Below are positions 32,987 to 40,939 of a stretch of 64,000 nt of DNA, in pieces. The stretch's first letter is position 1. Each line of letters begins with the position of its first letter. Source of the DNA: a bacterium (lineage in GTDB: Bacteria > Hydrothermota > UBA3073 > JACQXS01 > JAGMCI01); assembly GCA_030018315.1 (NCBI GenBank), contig JASEGA010000008.1, positions 1 through 64,000 on the forward strand, in the 5' to 3' direction. Under the pieces are notes generated by a model. That model was not told the DNA's origin, ran no database searches, and saw only the letters and a program-made list of their open reading frames with translations. Made by a program: the position numbers and the translations under genes.

Positions 32987-34231
32987 TTAATCCTTCTCAA
33001 TGATTGGTACTGTAATACTGCCATCCATCAAGAACAAAACTTTAGCCTCTTTTCCCTTTTTCTCTATTGCTTTATTTATTGCATCTTGGATTGAATGAAG
33101 CGGTCTCATAAATACACTCTCTATATCCTTATCCTGCAAATCAGACACTGCCCACATCTCTGCCCATAGTCCAATCTCAGCAAGCTTAGCCGCCTTGTGA
33201 TAGCCAAGTTTATACCCTTTTTTAATTTTGTCAAGTGTTTCCTGTGGACTCTTACAACTTGCCATAAGGTCAAAGAAATCCTTTGGTCCAATACCAGTCC
33301 TACATGCCGCTACCATTATAAGGATACCACCCTCTTTTAACGCAAGTTTACCGTTATCAATTGCCTTCTGCGCCTGATACAAATCTACATCCATAGGATA
33401 TGGTGCTACAGTTACTACAATATCTGCCTTCTCTGGTACTTTAACACAAAATACTTCATTTGCCTTATCAATAGCAGCATCAAATGAAGCATAAATATTG
33501 CCTGCAGTAGCGGCATAAATTCGACGCTCCCCATCAAGCACTGTTTGAATTGAGAATATCTCCTTATCTTTTATAGTCTTAAGCGCATCTATCATATCCT
33601 CATGGACTGGATTTCCTTTAAGTCTCAAAGTATCAGCCTCAGGCCGCAGTGCATACTTATGATTTTGCTCTATTGTCTTATAAGAAGCAATTCCGGGTAG
33701 GAATGACTTCCTCCCCCCTGTGTAGCCACCAAAATAATGTGGCTCCACTGACCCAATTGGGACAAGTTTATGTGCCTCAACACCAAGCTTATTTACCCAC
33801 ATCTCAGTCCCATTCACAGACTTACCTAAGTAGACCATATCTTCATCTTTCTTTGAATCATGTACATATATTCTATCTTTGAACTCATCATAATATTTAC
33901 CAAATATAAACTCAAACTCATCCGGAGCCGGCCCACGATGTACCCCAGTAGCTACAATAAACTTTACTGGCTTATCTTTTATTCTATCATAAATAATATC
34001 AATCACCTTCTTTGTAGGAGTAGGTCTAGTCTGGTCATTAACTATAAATAATACATCACGCGCATCAGCTAAAAATTCATTAAATGGCTTTGAGTTTATC
34101 GGATTTTCTATGGCGTTGTTGAGAGTATCGCTTTCATCCTTCATTTCTACTTCATTAGGATAAAACATACCAAGTACATTCTTGTCCGATACATCAACGC
34201 TAATTTTTTTCTTGTCTATAAGGTATATCAA
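32987..34231 (-). CDS. LarA-like nickel-dependent lactate racemase family protein
   Basis: LarA enzymes interconvert D- and L-2-hydroxyacids with a nickel-pincer cofactor. Family marks are NDQTRPTPT, VATGVHRGP, GGYTGGRKSFLPGIASYKTIEQNH with the cofactor Lys and a following His, and AACRTGIGP. The substrate (lactate, malate or another acid) is not decided by sequence. Its place between the hydrogenase and PEPCK genes in a run with two GlcD-like genes fits a role in feeding the correct stereoisomer to the dehydrogenases. The start is a TTG (34231) giving the usual N-terminus. The maturation genes larB, larC and larE are not in the window. Confidence 0.85.
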   Translation of the reverse strand: MIYLIDKKKISVDVSDKNVLGMFYPNEVEMKDESDTLNNAIENPINSKPFNEFLADARDVLFIVNDQTRPTPTKKVIDIIYDRIKDKPVKFIVATGVHRGPAPDEFEFIFGKYYDEFKDRIYVHDSKKDEDMVYLGKSVNGTEMWVNKLGVEAHKLVPIGSVEPHYFGGYTGGRKSFLPGIASYKTIEQNHKYALRPEADTLRLKGNPVHEDMIDALKTIKDKEIFSIQTVLDGERRIYAATAGNIYASFDAAIDKANEVFCVKVPEKADIVVTVAPYPMDVDLYQAQKAIDNGKLALKEGGILIMVAACRTGIGPKDFFDLMASCKSPQETLDKIKKGYKLGYHKAAKLAEIGLWAEMWAVSDLQDKDIESVFMRPLHSIQDAINKAIEKKGKEAKVLFLMDGSITVPIIEKD

Positions 34232-34251
34232 TCTTCATCTATGTTCCTCTA

Positions 34252-34293
34252 CTGTCATTGCGAGTCCTGATTTATCGGGACGAAGCAATCTCA
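34252..34293. repeat. GTCATTGCGAG...CGAAGCAATCTC repeat
   Basis: ctgtcattgcgag and cgaagcaatctc enclose an inner palindrome tcctgatttatcggga. The outer parts match the in-frame copy at 30064-30093, and the inner hairpin resembles the one at 20960-20977. It lies in the 89-bp gap between larA-like and PEPCK, followed by a TTGACTA word array (34310-34330). Confidence 0.85.
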
Positions 34294-34320
34294 TATTTAG
34301 TTTTCACTTTTGACCGTTGA

Positions 34321-36213
34321 CTATTGACTAATGAATTTCTCCGGTATTATGTAATCACCGTGTTTTTCTCTTGCCTTGTTTAATCTCTGTCTCTGCTCTT
34401 CCAATACTTCAAACACTATTTGTGGTGTATCGGTAACTTTAGTTTTATAAATCTCTGTTATCCGATTAATCTTAGCCAAATTTTCTGGCACCCTTATCAT
34501 AAATTGCTTGTTATAATCCTCCTTAGTATAGTCTTTCTTAAGTACTTCATTAAACAGCCGTTTTAGGTCATCATACTTTGGAATACGACCAGTAGGTGTA
34601 TTTATAGCATCTACTTCTTTATGCACACGTAGCTCCATCCACTTATACCAGACCTTTTTATCTGTCTTCTCATTTAAAAACTTGCCGTCTTTGTCTTTTA
34701 AAAAGTAATTCACTGAGAAAATAAGGGGCGGATTTCCGCCTGAGGCGGACAAGTCTTTACCAAAATCCAAATTATTTTGTATGTATCTACCTACTGGGAT
34801 TGATAAAAAATCTAAGTTAGACATTGGATTGAATTCCCTAACTCCTTCTTTACCAAGCGTAGCTGCTGTAGTCTCAGACTCAAGCGATGCCCCTTTGGTA
34901 ATTATACCATGCGACCAATCAAACGACTCTTCTACTGGCACCCATGTATCTGAATCTCTACCTCCATAAACTATTCCGCCAATCACAACACCCTCGGGGT
35001 CATTGAGCTTTTTATCTACATTTTCTAAAATACTCAAATCAAGTGTAAATCTCGCATTTGGGTGTGAGCAAGGTATTTCTTTACCTTTAGCATCCTTTTT
35101 GCCAATCTGCCACTCACCTGAATGATTATACCCATTAACCGGGACTGCACCATCCTTTCCAATCCAATGTACATGCTTATCTTCAGTAACTAACACATTT
35201 GAAAATATAATCTCAGCCTCGCTGTGAAGCGCATTCCATTGGCTTGGGTCATCTACAGAATTTACTCCCTGTATTATACCAAACATACCTTTCTCTACAT
35301 TCACTGCACGTGCCACACCGTCCTTCTTTTTAATATAAGCTATGTCATCACCTACTATAGTTTCACCATCTAACATTGCAGTTGAAGTCTTACCACAAAG
35401 TGACGGGAATGCACCCGTAAAATAAGTTACCCTATTTTTAGGCCCATGAATACTCATTATGAGCATATGCTCAGTTAACCAGCCTTCTTTTGAGCTACGA
35501 GTTATTGCAAGTCGCATTGCCAACTTCTTAAGTCCAATGGTATTACCACCGTATTGAGTATTTGTGCTATATACAATATCGTCTTCAGTATCTATATATA
35601 TTCTGCGTTTGTCAAGATTTTTACAAGTCTTACGCTCATCAAGTTCACCCTGTGAATGTACAAACTTAAAGAAGTGCGCCAAAGGTCCCTGTTTTATAAA
35701 CTCTTCATAACCGGGTCTATAAAGAATAGTTTCACTGTGAGCTACATAGCTTGAATCTGTCAGCTGGACAGCAGGGATAGAGAACTCAGAATTAGTAGGT
35801 CCTAAACAGAAGAAGCAGATGTAAAGCTCTTTCCCTTTCATTATATTTTTCAAAATCTCGTGTATCTCTTTTAACCCTTCATCCCTATCTTTAGTCTCTA
35901 TTGTAGGACCGAGGTCTACTCCTTTTGGGACAAGAATACCAGTATGCTCCTTATCTCTTCCTTGGTCAAAATAATTATCAAAGTGAATAGTATGACCAGG
36001 GATAGCAAGTTTAGCCTCCTCTCCATTATTTATTGCTGATTCCCTTATGTATCTGATATCATCAGGCGAATCATTGCAAACAAACACCCTGTCTGGAGTA
36101 CAAAGCTCTACATACTTAGCGATAAATTGATGGAGTTTTGTATTATTTATCCTCATAAGCTTACGGTAACTCTCTTCTCCTAACTTAGTTTTAAGCAATT
36201 CTAACTCAGCCAT
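34321..36213 (-). CDS. pckG: phosphoenolpyruvate carboxykinase (GTP type)
   Basis: This enzyme interconverts oxaloacetate and phosphoenolpyruvate. The P-loop FPSLCGKTSTAM, the GIVYGGRDSDTWVP stretch, and PPLIFSVNYFLKDKDG are typical of GTP-dependent PEPCK, and the length (630) is normal. A double palindrome at 34727-34750 is read in frame as SASGGNPP just before PPLIFSV, which adds a few residues in a surface-loop region. The ribosome-binding site is AGAGGGGG. It is placed between citrate synthase and larA-like, so it links the TCA segment with sugar and pyruvate metabolism. Confidence 0.92.
   Translation of the reverse strand: MAELELLKTKLGEESYRKLMRINNTKLHQFIAKYVELCTPDRVFVCNDSPDDIRYIRESAINNGEEAKLAIPGHTIHFDNYFDQGRDKEHTGILVPKGVDLGPTIETKDRDEGLKEIHEILKNIMKGKELYICFFCLGPTNSEFSIPAVQLTDSSYVAHSETILYRPGYEEFIKQGPLAHFFKFVHSQGELDERKTCKNLDKRRIYIDTEDDIVYSTNTQYGGNTIGLKKLAMRLAITRSSKEGWLTEHMLIMSIHGPKNRVTYFTGAFPSLCGKTSTAMLDGETIVGDDIAYIKKKDGVARAVNVEKGMFGIIQGVNSVDDPSQWNALHSEAEIIFSNVLVTEDKHVHWIGKDGAVPVNGYNHSGEWQIGKKDAKGKEIPCSHPNARFTLDLSILENVDKKLNDPEGVVIGGIVYGGRDSDTWVPVEESFDWSHGIITKGASLESETTAATLGKEGVREFNPMSNLDFLSIPVGRYIQNNLDFGKDLSASGGNPPLIFSVNYFLKDKDGKFLNEKTDKKVWYKWMELRVHKEVDAINTPTGRIPKYDDLKRLFNEVLKKDYTKEDYNKQFMIRVPENLAKINRITEIYKTKVTDTPQIVFEVLEEQRQRLNKAREKHGDYIIPEKFISQ
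34727..34750. repeat. in-frame TCCGCCTGAGGCGGA repeat in PEPCK
   Basis: Two overlapping palindromes, GGCGGATTTCCGCC (34727-34740) and TCCGCCTGAGGCGGA (34735-34749), are translated inside pckG as SASGGNPP. The GC-rich word stands out from the AT-rich gene. Confidence 0.82.
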
Positions 36214-36233
36214 AATCCCCCTCTCTTTTACTT

Positions 36234-36260
36234 GTAGAGGCGGGGTGACCCCGTCCCTAC
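36234..36260. repeat. GTAGAGGCGGGGT palindrome
   Basis: A 27-bp near-palindrome with arms GTAGAGGCGGGGT and ACCCCGTCCCTAC, of the same size and ends as the GTAGGGGCGAGGT copies. It sits between PEPCK and citrate synthase, just before the citrate synthase stop codon on the + strand, followed by the TTAGACT word array. Confidence 0.85.
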
Positions 36261-36262
36261 TC

Positions 36263-37540
36263 TTAGACTTTTAGACTCTCCTTTATCCACTTTGTAGTCA
36301 CTGATTTAGGTCGTTCAATTGGCTCACCCCATGCCCGACTTAGAATTAGTTGAGCACACATCCCCATAGCACGAGAAATACCAAATAAAACAGTATAATA
36401 TTCAAATTCAGTTAGCCCAAAATGATAAAGTAAGCACCCTGATGCTCCATCAACATTGGGCCAGGGGTCTTTAACCTTACCTTGCTCCTGTAAAACCTTA
36501 GGAACCACCTCAAAAGTCTTAGCTACAATCTGATATAATGCATCGTCAGGACAGACACGGGCACCAAACTTGTGGAAAGCATCAAACCGTGGGTCAGTGA
36601 TACGCAGTACCGCATGCCCATATCCTGGAATTACCTGCCCCGAATTTAATGTATCCCAAGCAAATTTACGTAGCTCGTCATTAGTTGGAACACCATTAAA
36701 TTTATCTTTAACCATGATTACCCACCTCAGACACTCTTGATTAGCTAATCCATGTAGTGGACCGGCTAACCCATTTAAGCCAGCTGATACTGCATAATAA
36801 GGGTCAGATAGAGCTGACCCTACACAATGGCAAGCGTGTGCACTTACATTACCACTCTCATGGTCAGAATGCAAAACCATATAGAGACGCATTAAGTTCG
36901 CAAACTCACCCGTTTTATCCGGAATCCCAGTCATATGAGCGTAGTTACCAGCCCAGTCTAATTTTGGATTTGACCGAATCAGTCTACCTTTCTTAAACCG
37001 TATCCGATAAATACCAGCCGCAATAGCAGGTAATTTTGCAAGTAAATTCAATGAATCTTCAAGTGTCGGAATCCAATATTCTGCTTTCTTTAGCCCCTCA
37101 GTATACTGCCTTCTAAACACAGACTCTTTTTCCATATTTAGTATTGCCATACTTAGCATCACCATAGGATGAGAATCAGCAGGCATTGTCTTAAGAAGTT
37201 TCCAAACATACTCTGGAACGGTAGAACGACTGGTCAAATCAGCCTGTAAGTCAGCTAAAGCTTCTTTGTCAGGCAATTCACCTGTACAAAGGAGATAGAA
37301 AACCTCTTCCGGCAACTTATCAGCTAATTGTGCTATAGGTATACCACGAATCACTAACCCCTTATCAGGCGGTACATCTGATGTATCACACACCAAATTC
37401 TTAACACCACGCATCCCACCATACACTTGAGCCACTGTCACTTGAGAAATAACTTTTTCACTGTGTTCCTTAACCAGTCTCTTAATCTCTTCAACCATTT
37501 CAGGTATTTTTTGAGCTAACTTCTCTTTTAATTTACCCAT
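36263..37540 (-). CDS. gltA: citrate synthase (eukaryote-like type I)
   Basis: The enzyme joins oxaloacetate and acetyl-CoA. Active-site His are seen in GPLHGLANQECLRW and PGYGHAVLR, and the Asp in NVDGASGCLLYHFG. The long N-terminus (LVCDTSDVPPDKGLVIRGIPI) and overall length (425) place it with the eukaryote-like type found in some bacteria, where members have been reported to run in reverse and allow an oxidative TCA cycle to work reductively. Whether this one is reversible cannot be read. It starts after GGGGGT and is part of the aconitase-citrate synthase-PEPCK series. Its last codons and stop lie in a TTAGACT word array. Confidence 0.9.
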   Translation of the reverse strand: MGKLKEKLAQKIPEMVEEIKRLVKEHSEKVISQVTVAQVYGGMRGVKNLVCDTSDVPPDKGLVIRGIPIAQLADKLPEEVFYLLCTGELPDKEALADLQADLTSRSTVPEYVWKLLKTMPADSHPMVMLSMAILNMEKESVFRRQYTEGLKKAEYWIPTLEDSLNLLAKLPAIAAGIYRIRFKKGRLIRSNPKLDWAGNYAHMTGIPDKTGEFANLMRLYMVLHSDHESGNVSAHACHCVGSALSDPYYAVSAGLNGLAGPLHGLANQECLRWVIMVKDKFNGVPTNDELRKFAWDTLNSGQVIPGYGHAVLRITDPRFDAFHKFGARVCPDDALYQIVAKTFEVVPKVLQEQGKVKDPWPNVDGASGCLLYHFGLTEFEYYTVLFGISRAMGMCAQLILSRAWGEPIERPKSVTTKWIKESLKV

Positions 37541-37556
37541 TTTACCCCCTATTTCT

Positions 37557-37572
37557 TAGACTTTTAGACTAT
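37557..37572. repeat. TTAGACT word array at the aconitase-like stop
   Basis: Words ttagacttttagacta overlap the stop codon of the aconitase-like gene. Like arrays lie at 36262-36275 and 38822-38850, so three successive genes end in the same words. Confidence 0.65.
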
Positions 37573-38817
37573 TACCTCCCTCGGGTCACTTATTTCACCT
37601 TTTATTGCTGAATACGCAGCAGTTGCAGGTGAAGCTAAATAAATGAACCCTTCAGGATTGCCCATCCTACCCTTAAAATTACGATTTGCAGTTGATAAAC
37701 AAACTTCACCATCAGCAAGTACACCTTCATGAACTCCAACACAAGGACCACAACCGGGCCCCATTATTGATGCACCTGCCTTAACAAATATCTCTAATAA
37801 TCCCTCTTTTAGAGCTCGCAGATAAACATCACGAGAGGCAGGGCAGACTATAAGTCTTGTATCAGAATGTCTTTGCTTACCATCAAGTATTTTAGCGAGT
37901 ATCCTTAAATCTTCCATCCTACCATTTGTACAAGTCCCTATATAAACTTGGTCAACTTTTATCCCTTTTGCTTCGCTTACTGGTTTCGTATTATCAACTG
38001 TATGTGGAAATGCTACCTGTGGCTCTATTTTGCTTGCATCTATCTCAATTACACGCTCATATTTAGCATCAGGGTCTGGTCTTATTTCACGGTAATCTTT
38101 ACCCCTACCATAACTTTTAAGCCACTCCAGCGTATATTTATCCGTCCCACAAACACCTGCCTTAGCACCAGTCTCTACTGCCATATTTGACAGAACAAAT
38201 CTTGACTCCATCGTCATATTGGATATTGTATCACCACCAAACTCCAGTGCCTTATATGTAGCACCATCTGCACCTATCATACCAATAAGATAGAGTACAA
38301 GGTCTTTTGAATACACACCTTTCTGAAATCTGCCCTTCACTTCTATCCTAAATGTCTCCGGCACCTTAAACCATGTCCTGCCAAGTGCCATCCCTACAGC
38401 TACATCTGTAGACCCCATCCCAGTCGCAAATGCACCAAGAGCACCAGGAGTACATGAGTGCGAGTCTGCACCTATCACTACATCACCAGGGTTTACAAAT
38501 GACTCAATAAGACGCTGATGGATGACACCGTCACCTACATCTGATAATATAGCACCAGTCTTTTTACAAAATTCTCTCAATAACTTATGGTCATTAGAGA
38601 GTTCCTTCCGCGGTGATGGTGCTGCATGGTCTATGAACACAATTGAACGCTTAGGTGTTATCTTTTCAAGCCCCATCTTTTGGAGTTGTTTAACTCCAAG
38701 AGGCCCTGTCCCATCCTGAAAAGCAGCAACATCAACTTTAGAAATAACTATATGACCAGCCTTCGCATCCTGACCACTCTTCTCTGAGAGTATCTTCTCT
38801 ACTATCGTCTTACCCAT
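37564..38817 (-). CDS. aconitase/isopropylmalate isomerase-type large subunit
   Basis: The [4Fe-4S] hydro-lyase large subunit of the LeuC/HacA family: VIGADSHSCTPGALGAFATG, the cluster cysteines in YIGTCTNGRMEDL and GPGCGPCVGVHEG, and LSTANRNFKGRMGN. With the small subunit at 26205-26705 it most likely catalyses citrate-isocitrate conversion, because it follows fumarase and precedes citrate synthase. Isopropylmalate or homoaconitate use cannot be excluded. There is no visible ribosome-binding site; the TTAGACT word array (38822-38850) has taken the space upstream of the ATG. Confidence 0.85.
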   Translation of the reverse strand: MGKTIVEKILSEKSGQDAKAGHIVISKVDVAAFQDGTGPLGVKQLQKMGLEKITPKRSIVFIDHAAPSPRKELSNDHKLLREFCKKTGAILSDVGDGVIHQRLIESFVNPGDVVIGADSHSCTPGALGAFATGMGSTDVAVGMALGRTWFKVPETFRIEVKGRFQKGVYSKDLVLYLIGMIGADGATYKALEFGGDTISNMTMESRFVLSNMAVETGAKAGVCGTDKYTLEWLKSYGRGKDYREIRPDPDAKYERVIEIDASKIEPQVAFPHTVDNTKPVSEAKGIKVDQVYIGTCTNGRMEDLRILAKILDGKQRHSDTRLIVCPASRDVYLRALKEGLLEIFVKAGASIMGPGCGPCVGVHEGVLADGEVCLSTANRNFKGRMGNPEGFIYLASPATAAYSAIKGEISDPREVIV

Positions 38818-38821
38818 TTTT

Positions 38822-38850
38822 AACTTTTAGACTATTAGACTCTTAGACTG
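38822..38850. repeat. TTAGACT word array
   Basis: Four imperfect copies (ttttagacta, ttagactc, ttagactg) lie between fumarase beta and the aconitase-like gene and reach into the fumarase stop. Confidence 0.7.
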
Positions 38851-39400
38851 TTTTATATTTCTTCACCCCTTCCTCGTATAAATCGCCACCATAGCAATCA
38901 TTTGCTACTATACATGTAAAATCAGTAACATCAAGTTCTGTTATAGCTTCAGGTCCTAAATCCTCGTATGCGACAATCTTACTTGACTTAACTGACTTTG
39001 CAACCAAAGCAGCTGCTCCACCAGTAGCAGCTAAGTAGACAGCTTTATGTTTTTTTAATGCATCACGTACCTCTCTACTTCGATTACCTTTACCAATGGT
39101 AGCTTTAAGTCCATACTGATGCATAAGTGGAGTGTAAGAATCCATTCTATATGAAGTTGTAGGACCCGCCGACCCTATTGCATACCCGGGTTTAGCAGGC
39201 GCCGGTCCTACATAATAGATAACAGCACCTTTTAAATTAATAGGTAACTTCTCGCCTTTCTTTAATAACTCAAATAACCTTTTATGAGCTGCATCTCTGC
39301 CAGTATAGATTATGCCTGAAAGCAAAACTTTATCACCAATCCTTAATTTTTCTATATCACTATCAGATAACGGTGTCTTAAGTCTTACCTCTTTCACCAT
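38843..39400 (-). CDS. fumarate hydratase class I, beta subunit
   Basis: This is the C-terminal-type subunit of the two-subunit iron-sulfur fumarase: LSGIIYTGRDAAHKRLFELL, YYVGPAPAKPGYAIGSAGPTTSYRMD, and the end region FTCIVANDCYGGDLYEEG. It forms the enzyme with the alpha subunit encoded 156 bp upstream. It interconverts fumarate and malate. I chose the ATG at 39400 behind a G-rich site; an ATG at 39418 is possible. The gap to the alpha gene is filled with AT-rich sequence and CGTCATT words. Confidence 0.9.
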   Translation of the reverse strand: MVKEVRLKTPLSDSDIEKLRIGDKVLLSGIIYTGRDAAHKRLFELLKKGEKLPINLKGAVIYYVGPAPAKPGYAIGSAGPTTSYRMDSYTPLMHQYGLKATIGKGNRSREVRDALKKHKAVYLAATGGAAALVAKSVKSSKIVAYEDLGPEAITELDVTDFTCIVANDCYGGDLYEEGVKKYKTV

Positions 39401-39532
39401 ACTACCCCCATTACCCATTATATTGTAGTAATCTAAATAATTCTAATCACAATTCTAATCACATATATTTATAATAACACTAAAAATGCCATAATACACA
39501 AAATTATGAGTATGAAATTAAAACCGCTCACT

Positions 39533-39572
39533 TTTTCGTTATTCGTCATTTCCTTCTTCGTCATTCGTCATT
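39533..39572. repeat. CGTCATT word array upstream of fumarase beta
   Basis: Words cgttattcgtcatt, ccttcttcgtcatt and cgtcattttt are arranged head to tail just after the alpha subunit stop. They match the array at 26711-26746. Confidence 0.6.
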
Positions 39573-39573
39573 T

Positions 39574-40422
39574 TTATATTACTGCACTCTTATGTCTTGC
39601 TGCGTGGCAGTTTATATTTACTGCACATGGCATAGTCGCTATATGACATGGATGTGTCTCTATGTGCACAGCAAGTGCAGTTATCCTACCACCAAGCCCC
39701 ATAGGCCCTATACCAAGTTTATTTATCTTCTCTAATAATTCTTTCTCCACTTCTGCAAATCTTTGGTCCGGATTTGGTGCTCCTAAAGGCTCTCTTAACA
39801 ATGCCTTCTTTGCTAACATCGCACATTTCTCAAAAGTGCCACCTATACCTATACCCACTACTATTGGAGGACAGGGGTTACCACCTGATTTTTCTACCCT
39901 CTCTATAACAAACTTCTTAACCCCTTCTATCCCATCGGCTGCAGTTAACATACGGACTTCTGACATGTTTTCAGCCCCACCACCTTTGGGACAAATAATA
40001 ATTTTTAGCTTATCACCCGGCACAATATCAGTATAAATAATAGCAGGTGTGTTATCCTTTGTGTTCACACGTGATAGGACTGGGTCGTCTACAATTGACT
40101 TGCGAAGGTACCCATCTTTATATCCTTTTCTTACTCCATCATTTATTGCATCTGTAAAATTGCCGCCAGTAATATGAACTTCTTGACCAAGTTCAACAAA
40201 TAATACTGCAAACCCTGTATCCTGACATATAGGAAGCTTTTCCTCTCTTGCAATACAATTGTTCTCAATAATCTCATCCAGTATCGCCTTACCAGTGGGT
40301 GATTCTTCCTTTTCACGTGCAATTTTTAAAGCGTTTAAAACATCGTCTGGTAGGTTATAATTTGCATCCATACACAAACTACTCACAACCTCGACTATCT
40401 TATTAACATTTACTTCTCTCAT
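39574..40422 (-). CDS. fumarate hydratase class I, alpha subunit
   Basis: The N-terminal-type subunit holds the Fe-S cluster: CIAREEKLPICQDTGFAVLF, then GGNFTDAINDGVRKGYKDG, CPKGGGAENMSEVRML and GIGIGGTFEKCAMLAKKALLRE. The length (282) is standard for the split fumarase. The ATG is 8 bases after GAAGGG and overlaps mvhD by 4 bases (ATGA). Together with the beta subunit it links malate and fumarate in the TCA segment of this gene run. Confidence 0.92.
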   Translation of the reverse strand: MREVNVNKIVEVVSSLCMDANYNLPDDVLNALKIAREKEESPTGKAILDEIIENNCIAREEKLPICQDTGFAVLFVELGQEVHITGGNFTDAINDGVRKGYKDGYLRKSIVDDPVLSRVNTKDNTPAIIYTDIVPGDKLKIIICPKGGGAENMSEVRMLTAADGIEGVKKFVIERVEKSGGNPCPPIVVGIGIGGTFEKCAMLAKKALLREPLGAPNPDQRFAEVEKELLEKINKLGIGPMGLGGRITALAVHIETHPCHIATMPCAVNINCHAARHKSAVI

Positions 40423-40862
40423 TTACCCTTCTCGCTACCCGCTTCCCAATTCTCACTTCTTATTTCTAGCGGTCCAAGGCTACGTATTTGTTCAATAAAT
40501 TCGTTCATCACCCGCGCAAATCGCCTACCCTCACTTGCTGATACCCACTCAAGTCTAAGACGAGCTGGCTCAATTCCAAAATCTTTTAGCATCCGCTTAA
40601 GAAGGGAGATTCTTCTCATCGTTTTATAATTACCATTCTGATAATGGCAGTCCCCGGAATGACAGCCACCTACAAAAACACCATCCGCACCCTGCTTAAA
40701 TGCCCAAAGAATGTGCTCAGGGTCAACTCTTGACGAACACATAGTCCTGAGTAACACACAATTTGGCAAATATTCTATCCTTGATGTCCCAGCTAAGTCT
40801 GCACCTGCATAGGTGCACCACTTACATACAAGTCCAACTATCTTTGGCTCAAACTTTTCCAT
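40419..40862 (-). CDS. mvhD: MvhD-type hydrogenase/Hdr electron-transfer subunit
   Basis: MvhD carries a [2Fe-2S] cluster and links the hydrogenase to HdrA. The family pattern is present: GLVCKWCTYAGADLAGTS, PNCVLLRTMCSSRVDPEHIL and GVFVGGCHSGDCHYQNGN. It lies next to hdrA, while its hydrogenase partners are 8-10 kb downstream in the same direction. The last ten or so residues (ENWEAGSEKGK) come from a GAAGTGAG-like word array and look like a repeat-derived tail. The ribosome-binding site GGAGAACAG follows a palindrome (40869-40887). Confidence 0.9.
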   Translation of the reverse strand: MEKFEPKIVGLVCKWCTYAGADLAGTSRIEYLPNCVLLRTMCSSRVDPEHILWAFKQGADGVFVGGCHSGDCHYQNGNYKTMRRISLLKRMLKDFGIEPARLRLEWVSASEGRRFARVMNEFIEQIRSLGPLEIRSENWEAGSEKGK

Positions 40863-40868
40863 CTGTTC

Positions 40869-40887
40869 TCCGTAGTACTACGAAGGA
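40869..40887. repeat. CGTAGTACTACG palindrome
   Basis: The word tccgtagtactacgaagga is centred on a perfect 12-bp palindrome. On the coding strand its end supplies the GGAG of the mvhD ribosome-binding site. Confidence 0.65.
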
Positions 40888-40939
40888 CGAATTTCCTAAT
40901 CTCCATTTTCTAATTCCTATTTCCTAATTTCTAATATTA

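Noticed and set aside
26205-38817. Leucine biosynthesis leuC/leuD
   Set aside because: The two subunits sit with citrate synthase, fumarase and isocitrate dehydrogenase, and no leuA or leuB neighbour is visible; an aconitase-like role fits better, though the substrate remains unproven.
36262-38850. Regular short repeats could suggest a CRISPR array
   Set aside because: The words are 7-9 bp, directly adjacent, without unique spacers of 25-40 bp, and there are no cas genes.
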